Source: Cytophagales bacterium (GTDB lineage Bacteria; Bacteroidota; Bacteroidia; Cytophagales; Cyclobacteriaceae). From it: a stretch of 8,062 nucleotides of DNA. Positions 1 to 6,609 of the stretch are shown here, one piece after another. The notes below the pieces were generated by a model. That model saw only the letters and a program-made list of their open reading frames with translations. It was not told the DNA's origin and did no database searches. Where the stretch lies: assembly GCA_029262935.1 (NCBI GenBank), contig JAJCYK010000114.1, positions 1-8,062 on the forward strand, read 5' to 3'. The number at the start of each line of letters is the position of its first letter. Position 1 is the stretch's first letter. The position numbers were made by a program, and so were the translations under genes.

Positions 1-66
1 TATAAATATAAATATATATTATTGTGATATTTCAATAATCTTTAATACAAGGTAATCTTTTTTACT

Positions 67-113
67 TAGTACTTGGCCATGCATAGTACTTGTTCCGTAT
101 ATTTATAGGAACA
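67..113 (+). promoter_or_regulatory. Putative promoter/operator of the padR-pspC operon
   Basis: The 133 bp before the first gene are very AT-rich. They contain a direct repeat TAGTACTTG (67-75 and 84-92, 17 bp apart) and an inverted repeat TGTTCC (91-96) / GGAACA (108-113) around an 11-bp spacer. Inside the spacer, TATATTTA (98-105) matches the Bacteroidota -7 box TAnnTTTG at all but one of its fixed positions; a TTG at 73-75 could act as the -33 box, but the 22-bp spacing is a little long. A dyad wrapped around the -7 box just upstream of a PadR gene would fit autorepression. Promoter and operator are both inferred; only the repeats are seen directly. Confidence 0.4.
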
Positions 114-133
114 TAGTTTTTAAAAGAGGCATT

Positions 134-469
134 ATGAACTTAGAGAACACACAAGTGCAAATGCGAAAGGGGATCCTGGAGTTTTGCATTCTTCATATAA
201 TTTCAAGAGGTGAGGTATATGCTTCGGACATGCTGGAAGAGCTGACATCTGCCAAAATCATGGTGGTAGAAGGCACACTCTATCCATTATTAACCCGTTT
301 GCGTAAGGCCGGTCTGGTAGAATATAAGTGGGTTGAATCCACTTCCGGGCCGCCAAGAAAGTATTATACCATTACAGAAGAGGGATTAGCTTTTCTGAAC
401 AGCTTAGGATTAACCTGGGAAGAGCTGATGAATTCAACCAATCAAATCATTTCTGAAAAACAATCTTAA
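134..469 (+). CDS. PadR-family winged-helix transcriptional regulator
   Basis: This 111-residue protein is a small (PadR-s1-like) DNA-binding repressor, cytoplasmic and expected to act as a dimer. A helix-turn-helix fills roughly residues 10-63, with the characteristic stretch EGTLYPLLTRLRKAGLV at 46-62 as recognition helix and start of the wing. The wing follows as SGPPRKYYTITEEG (71-84), typical of the family. A short C-terminal helix (about 85-108) would be the dimerisation segment. The ATG at 134 is preceded by AGAGG (125-129), a reasonable ribosome binding site, and leaves the usual family length. The PspC/GIN membrane protein gene starts 9 bp after its stop, so the two are almost certainly co-transcribed and PadR probably represses this operon. 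The inducing signal cannot be read from the sequence. Confidence 0.93.
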   Translation: MNLENTQVQMRKGILEFCILHIISRGEVYASDMLEELTSAKIMVVEGTLYPLLTRLRKAGLVEYKWVESTSGPPRKYYTITEEGLAFLNSLGLTWEELMNSTNQIISEKQS

Positions 470-478
470 ATTAGGGAC

Positions 479-2893
479 ATGAAAAAGAATATCAGTATAA
501 ATATTAGCGGTATCATCTTTCATATCGAGGAGGACGGTTACGAGACCCTGCGTAACTACTTGGACTCCATCAACCGCTATTTTTCTACCTATGATGATAG
601 TAAAGAAATCATTTCAGATATCGAAAACCGTATCGCAGAAATATTTCTATCAAAACTTACTAACGGCAAACAAATCATTAATGCTGAAGATGTAGATAGC
701 CTGGTTGCTACGATGGGTAGCATACAAGATTTTGAGGCTATTGAAGAACCAGAAAGCCAGCAACAGGAAAGAAAAAAGTCTAAGTCATACGAAAGTACCG
801 AACCTAAAAAACTGTTTCGGGACAACAAAAGAAAGATCTTGGGTGGTGTAGCCTCTGGTTTAGCCAATTATTTCGGTATAGACCCCTTGTGGATACGTTT
901 GATCCTCGTAATTGGTGTCTTGGGCTTGGATATCTTTTTGTGGGGAGCAGCTAGTGGATTCTTCCTTATTGGATATATTATAATTTGGGTAGTAGTACCA
1001 GCATCTGATTCTTTAGATGACGACAAGGAAGTTAAAAAGCTTTTTCGAAATCCTGAAGATCGCGTCATAGCGGGAGTAGCAAGTGGTATTGCAGCCTATT
1101 TTGGTACAGAAGTGACTGTTATAAGATTACTATTTGTGCTTACTTTTTTCTTTGGCGGCGCAGGCTTATTAATATATTTCATATTATGGATCATTGCCCC
1201 GGAGGCCAAATCCATCACGGATAAAATGCAAATGCAAGGTGAAAGTGTCACGCTTTCCAATATTGAGTCCAATATCAAAGAGAGCCTCAATGTAAAAGAA
1301 GGTGAAGAAGAGAACCTTTTCGTAAAGATTTTATTGTTCCCTTTCCGTTTGATTGCTACCATCTTCTCCGGCTTGGGTAAAGCCTTTGGCCCATTCATGT
1401 TGTTCATTGTTGAAGCCATCCGAGTAATAGCCGGCATATTTTTAGTCTCTATTGCAATTGTATTATTATTTGGTTTGTTGATTTCTGCCGGAGTGCTCTT
1501 GGGTATGTTTACCGGCAACAATTATGTGGTAGCTGATCTTCCCTTGCGCTTGATGAGGGATTCCGTGCCCGTGTTTACTATAATCTCCGCGTTCTTTACT
1601 TTATTTATTCCAGCCTTGGCGATGGCTCTATTAGGAGTAATGGTTATTGCCAAGCGTAGATTCTTACCTGCGGCTTTAGGATGGTCCATGTTTGCTGTTT
1701 GGATAGTGAGCTTATTGGGTCTTGGTTTAACCTTACCTAGTGTTATAGGACAATACCGAACGGAAGGTGTTCATAAAGTAACAGACTACTATGACTTTAC
1801 AGATAAGCAGGCGGTGCTTAGCTTGGAGGAAGTAGGTATGGATGACTACCAAGAGGCCACATTGAGATTGTACGGTTACGATGGAGAAAATTACAAGTTG
1901 GTTAAAAAGTTCGAATCCAGAGGAAGTAGCAGACAAGAAGCTGTGACCAATGCTCAAATGGTAAGTTATCGGGTGCAAAAACGGGATTCAGTCCTCACAT
2001 TTGATTCCAACATCACTTTTAATGATAATGCGAAGTTTAGAGGACAAAGCTTAGATATGGAGTTATACATTCCTTATAATCAGCAGTTCCATATGAGTGA
2101 TGATCTCAAGCATATCATACGCAATACCATTTATCGCAGTGGGTACCGTACCTCCCAAATGGAAGGTAATACCTGGATGTTTACCGAGTCTGGTTTACGA
2201 TGTCTTACTTGCCAAATTGACGAAGATGACGAAGATGACGAATACTATTACAGTGATGAGTATCAGAAAGAATTTGATACTCAAGGATCTTTCAGCGGCA
2301 TAGAGATAGGGGATGATTTTATCGTGGACATCCGTAAAGGTGATGAATACAAAGTGGTGCTAGCCGGGGAACAGATCTACATCGATGAGGTTACTGTAAC
2401 CAACGATGGTGGCCTGTTGTCTATCGGCTTTGACGAGAAGAAGTTCAAGATTAAAAAGAAAAATCGGGGCATCGAGGTGGAGATAACCACCCCAGAATTA
2501 GATGAGCTGCGAGTTTTCGGGGTATGTAAAACTTACATTAACGATTTTGATTTAAACAGTCTCACAGTAACCGCATCAGGTGTTTCCGTGACAGAAATTG
2601 ATGTCATGATCAGTGAATCCATGGAATTGAACTTGAATGACGCCGCCAAATTCACTCTGGAAGGAGGAGGTAAAAACCTGATCGTTCGCATGGATGGGGC
2701 TTCGGAATTAGATGCGCTGTTTTACGAAGCTGAAAATGTAGACATTAGGGCCTCCGGTGCCTGTAACGCAGGTATTTACGCTTCCAATTCATTAGAAGCT
2801 ACTACCAGTGGCAGTACTCAAATTCAATATAAAGGAAATCCTGAAACTACGACTCTTAACGAAGCGATGGGAAGCAGCATTGAAGAGTATTAA
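479..2893 (+). CDS. Tandem-PspC, multi-pass membrane protein with C-terminal GIN (DUF2807) domain
   Basis: An 804-residue inner-membrane protein. Residues 1-90 form a soluble domain typical of Bacteroidota PspC proteins, followed by a charged linker. Two PspC domains follow at about 109-175 and 185-243; each begins KKLFR, then G(G/V)ASG and YFG, then hydrophobic helices. More membrane helices lie at about 303-345, 362-392 and 400-424. The rest (about 425-804) is probably outside the cytoplasmic membrane: a mixed region, a CxxC pair (C575, C578), an acidic stretch (about 581-595) and a beta-rich repeat-like domain from about 603 (FSGIEIGDDFIVDI) to 790 that resembles the GIN/DUF2807 putative adhesin head. 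PspC is known as a membrane sensor/regulator in the phage-shock response; DUF2807 function is unknown. Co-transcription with PadR suggests a regulated envelope-stress role. No typical signal peptide is seen; the helices should direct insertion. Confidence 0.88.
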   Translation: MKKNISINISGIIFHIEEDGYETLRNYLDSINRYFSTYDDSKEIISDIENRIAEIFLSKLTNGKQIINAEDVDSLVATMGSIQDFEAIEEPESQQQERKKSKSYESTEPKKLFRDNKRKILGGVASGLANYFGIDPLWIRLILVIGVLGLDIFLWGAASGFFLIGYIIIWVVVPASDSLDDDKEVKKLFRNPEDRVIAGVASGIAAYFGTEVTVIRLLFVLTFFFGGAGLLIYFILWIIAPEAKSITDKMQMQGESVTLSNIESNIKESLNVKEGEEENLFVKILLFPFRLIATIFSGLGKAFGPFMLFIVEAIRVIAGIFLVSIAIVLLFGLLISAGVLLGMFTGNNYVVADLPLRLMRDSVPVFTIISAFFTLFIPALAMALLGVMVIAKRRFLPAALGWSMFAVWIVSLLGLGLTLPSVIGQYRTEGVHKVTDYYDFTDKQAVLSLEEVGMDDYQEATLRLYGYDGENYKLVKKFESRGSSRQEAVTNAQMVSYRVQKRDSVLTFDSNITFNDNAKFRGQSLDMELYIPYNQQFHMSDDLKHIIRNTIYRSGYRTSQMEGNTWMFTESGLRCLTCQIDEDDEDDEYYYSDEYQKEFDTQGSFSGIEIGDDFIVDIRKGDEYKVVLAGEQIYIDEVTVTNDGGLLSIGFDEKKFKIKKKNRGIEVEITTPELDELRVFGVCKTYINDFDLNSLTVTASGVSVTEIDVMISESMELNLNDAAKFTLEGGGKNLIVRMDGASELDALFYEAENVDIRASGACNAGIYASNSLEATTSGSTQIQYKGNPETTTLNEAMGSSIEEY
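2219..2242 (+). repeat. Short 9-bp tandem repeat coding an acidic stretch
   Basis: GACGAAGAT occurs twice in direct succession, followed by a partial third copy GACGAA. It lies in frame within the PspC/GIN gene and encodes DEDDEDDE, directly before a tyrosine-rich YYYSDEY segment in the linker leading to the GIN domain. In-frame copy-number change would only lengthen or shorten an acidic linker. Confidence 0.75.
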
Positions 2894-2925
2894 AGGCCGT
2901 GATTGCTAAATTCTATTAAAGCATT

Positions 2926-2957
2926 AGCCCAGACTAGTAACTAGTCTGGGCTTTTTT
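2926..2957 (+). terminator. Rho-independent terminator of the padR-pspC operon
   Basis: A perfect 12-bp stem, AGCCCAGACTAG (2926-2937) and CTAGTCTGGGCT (2941-2952), encloses a TAA loop and is followed by a run of T to 2957. It lies 32 bp after the membrane-protein stop codon. The T run ends one base before the convergent prfB stop codon (2959-2961). On the minus strand the hairpin is the same but is followed by AATGCTTT rather than a T run, so termination of prfB there would be weaker, although the hairpin may serve both genes. Confidence 0.93.
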
Positions 2958-2958
2958 C

Positions 2959-4036
2959 TTATTGCTGCATAAGAAAGGCTTTTATGAAGTCATCCAAATC
3001 TCCATCCAAGACCTTCTGCACGTCACTGCGCTCTACACTGGTCCGATTATCCTTAACCAGCTTGTAGGGATGAAGCACATAATTTCTAATTTGGGATCCA
3101 AAATCGATTTTCATTTTGGTACTTTCAATTTTGTCCCTTTCGTCATTTCGTTTTTGAATCTCCAATTGGTAAAGCCTTGACTTAAGCATATTCATGGCCT
3201 TTTCCTTGTTCTGTAGCTGAGAACGCTCCTGTTGACACTCTAAGACAATTCCAGAGGGGGCATGTCTCAAACGAACGGCTGTCTCCACCTTATTTACATT
3301 TTGCCCCCCTGCTCCACCTGAACGAAACGTTTCCCAAGTAATGTCAGCGGGATTTATATCAATCTTTATCGTGTTATCAACCACTGGATATACAAAAACA
3401 GAAGCAAAGGAAGTATGCCTGCGCCCACCGCTATCAAAAGGTGAAATACGTACCAGCCGATGCACTCCGATTTCGGATTTCAGATACCCATATGCCAAAG
3501 CTCCTTCAATTTCCAAAGTAGCGGATTTAATCCCCGCGGTATCGCCCGGCTGATAATTTACTTGTCGCACCTTATAGCCTTTGGAGTCGCCCCACATGAT
3601 GTACATGCGCATCAGCATTTCAGCCCAATCTTGACTTTCAGTGCCCCCGGCTCCAGGGTTAATTTCCAACATGGCGCTTAATTGATCCTCTTCACTACTG
3701 AGCATCTTTTTAAATTCCAATTCCTCCAAAGCGGTAATCGTTTTTTGATATTCTGATTCTACTTCCTGCGATTGTGCCTCTCCTGACTCGAGAAATTCTT
3801 GTAAAGTGGTCAGATCATCGTACAGTGCATGCACGGCTTTAAACCCATCGGTCCAGATCTTTTTAGACTTTATGCCTTTTAACGTTTCTTCTGCCGCTTT
3901 AGGGTCCTCCCAAAAGTCCGGCTGTAAGGTGATCAACTCTTCCTCTTCTATACGAGCTAGTTTGTTATCGTAGTCAAAGATACCTCCTCAAGGCCTCTAC
4001 TCTGGCCTTTATATCTTTCAATTGATCTGTGGTCAT
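2959..4036 (-). CDS. prfB: Peptide chain release factor 2, expressed by programmed +1 frameshift
   Basis: RF2 recognises UGA and UAA stop codons and triggers peptide release on the ribosome. Translation starts at the ATG at 4036-4034 and reads 20 codons ([10 protein letters not shown]...LRRYL) to an in-frame TGA at 3976-3974; a +1 shift on CTT then gives GAC (3975-3973) and continues [14 protein letters not shown] to the stop at 2959. The joined product is 358 residues, close to the usual 365 or so. Diagnostic motifs, in full-length numbering, are the stop-codon recognition tripeptide SPF (198-200) and the catalytic GGQ (243-245), the latter in [14 protein letters not shown] reading frame taken from TTG at 3936 would lose 33 residues and is not the true start. 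No Shine-Dalgarno sequence precedes the ATG. The gene is convergent with the PspC operon and downstream of ilvE, from which a hairpin terminator separates it. Confidence 0.97.
3973..3988 (-). promoter_or_regulatory. prfB: prfB programmed +1 frameshift site (RF2 autoregulation)
   Basis: Read on the minus strand the site is AGGAGGTATCTTTGAC. The internal Shine-Dalgarno AGGAGG (3988-3983) lies three bases before the slippery CTT (3979-3977), followed by the zero-frame stop TGA and a C (TGAC is a poor termination context). This matches the well-known RF2 autoregulation site, in which low RF2 makes the ribosome pause at UGA and slip +1. All elements are visible; that it operates in this organism is inferred from its conservation. 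Confidence 0.96.
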
Positions 4037-4057
4037 AATGATTAAGTCTATAGATTC

Positions 4058-4085
4058 AAAAATCCACCCAAGCTAGGGTGGATTT
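4058..4085 (-). terminator. Rho-independent terminator after ilvE
   Basis: A 10-bp perfect stem, AAATCCACCC (4060-4069) and GGGTGGATTT (4076-4085), has a 6-base loop. On the minus strand the stem runs into a T run (complement of 4058-4062), giving a standard intrinsic terminator 33 bp after the ilvE stop codon. It lies only 22 bp before the prfB ATG. Confidence 0.85.
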
Positions 4086-4118
4086 AAAATTAGTTACGGA
4101 TTATGGTATCTCAAAGGC

Positions 4119-5186
4119 TTAAGGAACTTTTACATTCCAATTGTGGCTGTCTTCTGATTTTCCAGTTTTTATATTATTCAATGCCTCTAAAACCCGGTTG
4201 GAGAATCCAGTCGTAGCAATAGGAGGCAGTTTGTAGTCCGTGCCGTCATTATTTATTAAGGCAATTTGAGCAATAGTTGCTGCAGTACCTGTACCAAATG
4301 CTTCTATTACGGTTCCATCTTGAATACCCTGTACCACCTCATCTACAGTGATCGGTCGTTCTTCTACTTCATAACCCCAATCGGCAGCTAGTTGTAACAC
4401 GCTACGCCGGGTTATTCCACTAAGAATAGTACCACCTGCCGGTGAAGTAAGCACCTTATTTCCCATCACAAACATGATGTTCATGGTTCCTGCCTCTTCA
4501 ATGTATTTGTGTTCCATACCATCAGTCCAAATTAATTGGTGGTAACCTTCTTTTTGAGCCTGTAAGGCAGGATATAAAGAGGCGGCATAGTTACCTGCCG
4601 CTTTCGCTGCTCCTGTGCCTCCGGGAAATGCCCGGCTGTAAAACTTTTCTACTTTTACATTCACAGGCTCACTATAGTAGGTACCTGCCGGGCTGGTGAA
4701 AATTAAAAATCGATACGTATTTGAGGCCCTAACCCCGATGTACTCGTCTGTGGCATACATAAAGGGGCGGATATAAAGTGAGGTACCTGGTCGGTTTGGC
4801 ACCCAGGCTTTATCCACTTTTAGCAGCTGCAATAATCCACCCATAAAAACCTCTTCAGTTAGTTCAGGCATACACATGCGTACGGCCGATTCGTTCATAC
4901 GTAGAAAGTTATCATGAGGACGAAACACCATTACTTCGCCGTCTTCAGTGGTATAGGCTTTTAGTCCCTCGAAAATTGCTTGTCCGTAATGAAGCACAGA
5001 AATTGCCGGGCTAACTTCCATTCTTTGATAAGGCATGATACGACAATCTATCCATTGTCCATCCCGATAGTCCGCCACAAACATGTGATCGGAATACATC
5101 TTGCCAAATTGTATGTTATCTTGGTCTAATTCATTAACCCTAGAACTTGGGGCCAAAGAAGTATTTATAGTGAAGGTATCAATCAT
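4119..5186 (-). CDS. ilvE: Branched-chain-amino-acid aminotransferase
   Basis: A 355-residue PLP-dependent fold-type IV enzyme that interconverts leucine, isoleucine and valine with their 2-oxo acids using glutamate/2-oxoglutarate; cytoplasmic. The length and the extended N-terminus (residues 1-60) match the longer BCAT subgroup related to eukaryotic BCATs, not the roughly 310-residue E. coli form. Motifs seen are HYGQAIFEGLKAY (66-78), the substrate-side RPFMYATDEYIGV (140-152), the PLP-binding lysine in GGTGAAKAAGNYAAS (K195), the cofactor-contact EEAGTMNIMF (230-239), and the phosphate-binding segments GTILSGITRRS (252-262) and AFGTGTAA (296-303). The ATG at 5186 is preceded by an A-rich stretch (AGAAAAC) and a good Bacteroidota promoter, so it looks like a single-gene transcript ended by the hairpin at 4058-4085. 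No leader peptide or attenuator is visible. Confidence 0.96.
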   Translation of the reverse strand: MIDTFTINTSLAPSSRVNELDQDNIQFGKMYSDHMFVADYRDGQWIDCRIMPYQRMEVSPAISVLHYGQAIFEGLKAYTTEDGEVMVFRPHDNFLRMNESAVRMCMPELTEEVFMGGLLQLLKVDKAWVPNRPGTSLYIRPFMYATDEYIGVRASNTYRFLIFTSPAGTYYSEPVNVKVEKFYSRAFPGGTGAAKAAGNYAASLYPALQAQKEGYHQLIWTDGMEHKYIEEAGTMNIMFVMGNKVLTSPAGGTILSGITRRSVLQLAADWGYEVEERPITVDEVVQGIQDGTVIEAFGTGTAATIAQIALINNDGTDYKLPPIATTGFSNRVLEALNNIKTGKSEDSHNWNVKVP

Positions 5187-5207
5187 AGTTTTCTAGGCTT
5201 AGAAATG

Positions 5208-5238
5208 CAAAATTACTAAAAATTTGGGAAAATTTTAA
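5208..5238 (-). promoter_or_regulatory. Putative Bacteroidota-type promoter of ilvE
   Basis: On the minus strand the -7 box TAATTTTG (5215-5208) matches TAnnTTTG exactly. A TTA (5238-5236), one base off the TTG -33 box, lies 20 bp upstream. Transcription would begin near 5201, giving a leader of about 15 nt. The spacer holds an AT-only dyad, AAAATTT-GGGA-AAATTTT (5219-5236), which might be an operator or may simply be AT-rich chance. Confidence 0.55.
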
Positions 5239-5248
5239 CTGGGGAATC

Positions 5249-5797
5249 TTATTGTTTCGGTCGCCAAAGTATTTCTGGAGCCTCCAACCGGTGAGCCATA
5301 TAACGGGCTAGTACAAATAAATAATCAGATAGACGATTTAAATATTTTATTAGAACAGGGGTAACATCAACCGATTCGTCAAGCTCTATCACCAGCCTTT
5401 CCGCTCTTCGACACACACACCTGGCAATATGCGCAAAGGACACGCTTTGATGCCCTCCAGGTAGTAGAAAGGAGGTTAAAGGTGCAAGATGCTGATCCAT
5501 TTCATCCATCCTATGTTCGAGTAGTTCGACATCCGAATCCTCCAGCTCAGGCAGTTTCATGGTGTTTTTATTTCCATCTGCGGCCAAAATAGAGCCGATG
5601 GTAAAGAGGTTGTTCTGAATAGATCGAATAAAATCAATCACAGGCTCATTAACCGCTTGATCCGCCAATAAACCCATATAGGAGTTGAGTTCGTCTACTG
5701 TTCCATATGCGTGTAAACGAATATGCGCTTTTGACACCCTTGCTCCGCCCAGTAGCGAGGTCTTTCCTTTATCTCCTCCTTTGGTGTAGATTTTCAT
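5249..5797 (-). CDS. ATP:cob(I)alamin adenosyltransferase, PduO/MMAB type
   Basis: This 182-residue cytoplasmic enzyme transfers the adenosyl group of ATP to cob(I)alamin to make adenosylcobalamin, the cofactor of enzymes such as methylmalonyl-CoA mutase. Family motifs are in order: ATP-binding YTKGGDKGKTSLLGG (4-18), YGTVDELNS (31-39), FLLPGG (110-115), the arginine-rich RCVCRRAERL (126-135) and the C-terminal YLNRLSDYLFVLAR (152-165). It is close to the usual single-domain length, with no HbpS-like extension. Its ATG (5797-5795) overlaps the stop codon of the preceding ABC ATPase gene by one base (TAATG), so it is probably translated by coupling. No other cobalamin or mutase gene is in the window, so whether it serves salvage or synthesis cannot be told. 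The symbol is left empty because pduO, cobO and mmaB are used inconsistently for this family. Confidence 0.95.
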   Translation of the reverse strand: MKIYTKGGDKGKTSLLGGARVSKAHIRLHAYGTVDELNSYMGLLADQAVNEPVIDFIRSIQNNLFTIGSILAADGNKNTMKLPELEDSDVELLEHRMDEMDQHLAPLTSFLLPGGHQSVSFAHIARCVCRRAERLVIELDESVDVTPVLIKYLNRLSDYLFVLARYMAHRLEAPEILWRPKQ

Positions 5798-6522
5798 TAA
5801 TTGCTGGTACTTATAGAGCGGCCTATTTTATTGTTTACTTTATCGTTTATTTCATCGCTTTCCACCAATCCATCCTTTAACCTGACAATACGATGTGCAT
5901 AATGAGCAATATCATCTTCATGAGTTACCATAATTATAGTATTCCCTTTGTCATGCAACTCCTGAAAAAGATCCATAATATCATAAGATGTTTTACTGTC
6001 CAGGTTTCCCGTGGGTTCATCCGCTAAAATAATACTAGGATTATTCACCAAAGCTCTAGCAATGGCTACTCTTTGACGCTGACCGCCTGACAGTTCGTTG
6101 GGTTTATGAGAGGTGCGATCTCCCAGGCCAACGCTATCTAAGGCATCAAAGGCCTTTTCTTCGCGGGCCTCTTTTCCATATCCTGCATAGACGAGTGGTA
6201 AAGCCACGTTATCCATGGCACTAGCCCGAGGCAACAAGTTAAAAGTTTGAAATACGAAGCCAATTTCCCGATTTCTGATTTCAGCCAATTCATTTTCAGT
6301 CATGTCACTTACATTCTTATTATGCAGTATGTAGGTGCCAGCAGTGGGTGTATCCAAGCAACCAATAATATTCATTAAGGTAGATTTACCTGAACCTGAG
6401 GGTCCCATAAAGGCGACGTATTCTCCTTTATTTATATCAATATCTATAGATTCTAGGGCATGAATGGTTTCACTGCCCATTTTATAAATTCTTGATATTT
6501 TTTCAGTATGTATAATCTTCAT
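5797..6522 (-). CDS. ABC transporter ATP-binding protein, LolD/MacB class
   Basis: A 241-residue nucleotide-binding subunit of the MacB/LolD (type VII) transporter class, which works with FtsX-like permeases to move lipoproteins or other substrates across or out of the inner membrane. The motifs are complete: Walker [10 protein letters not shown] (40-48, K46), Q-loop [10 protein letters not shown] with Q92, signature LSGGQRQR (144-151), Walker B IILADEP with D168 and E169, D-loop NLDS (173-176) and H-loop H201. FNLLP after the Q-loop and GNLDS after Walker B are typical of this class. The C-terminal tail after about residue 221 is polar and extra. The ATG at 6522 has GAGG (6530-6527) four bases upstream. 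No permease gene lies next to it in the window, so the partner must be encoded elsewhere. It is co-transcribed with the downstream adenosyltransferase. Confidence 0.93.
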   Translation of the reverse strand: MKIIHTEKISRIYKMGSETIHALESIDIDINKGEYVAFMGPSGSGKSTLMNIIGCLDTPTAGTYILHNKNVSDMTENELAEIRNREIGFVFQTFNLLPRASAMDNVALPLVYAGYGKEAREEKAFDALDSVGLGDRTSHKPNELSGGQRQRVAIARALVNNPSIILADEPTGNLDSKTSYDIMDLFQELHDKGNTIIMVTHEDDIAHYAHRIVRLKDGLVESDEINDKVNNKIGRSISTSN

Positions 6523-6545
6523 AAAACCTCATATATAGCCTGTTA

Positions 6546-6575
6546 TAAAATTACGGATTTCCAGTCACTCATCAA
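6546..6575 (-). promoter_or_regulatory. Putative promoter of the ABC ATPase-adenosyltransferase operon
   Basis: On the minus strand, TTG (6575-6573) and TAATTTTA (6553-6546) are separated by 19 bp. This is the Bacteroidota consensus spacing, with one mismatch in the -7 box. A start near 6539 would leave a leader of about 17 nt. The -33 box lies within a 10-bp tandem repeat (6570-6589). Confidence 0.5.
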
Positions 6576-6589
6576 CTGCCATCAACAGC
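6570..6589. repeat. 10-bp direct tandem repeat CATCAACWGC
   Basis: CATCAACTGC (6570-6579) is followed immediately by CATCAACAGC (6580-6589); only one of ten positions differs. The copies are one helical turn apart and overlap the putative -33 box of the ABC ATPase promoter, so they could be a regulator site. Chance is not excluded. Confidence 0.5.
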
Positions 6590-6609
6590 ATTTTACATAA
6601 ACGGTAGGA

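Noticed and set aside
1..66. AT-rich TATA-repeat stretch as a possible replication origin or integration site
   Set aside because: There are no DnaA boxes, ordered iterons, flanking tRNA gene or integrase; it fits an ordinary AT-rich intergenic region.
1096..1521. Open frame of 141 codons on the minus strand inside the PspC/GIN gene
   Set aside because: It lies wholly antisense to a well-supported domain-bearing gene, and its lysine/proline/asparagine-rich composition is what an antisense reading of hydrophobic codons gives. The same applies to 589-867, 868-1068 and 1733-1978.
3341..3681. Plus-strand frames within prfB (3341-3553, 3460-3681), and similarly 2962-3180
   Set aside because: They are antisense to conserved RF2 sequence, including the SPF and GGQ regions, and have no initiation signals or recognisable domains.
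2959..3936. RF2 starting at TTG 3936 (325 residues), or a broken prfB
   Set aside because: The upstream sequence has every element of the known programmed frameshift and restores the conserved N-terminus, so the gene is intact and longer.
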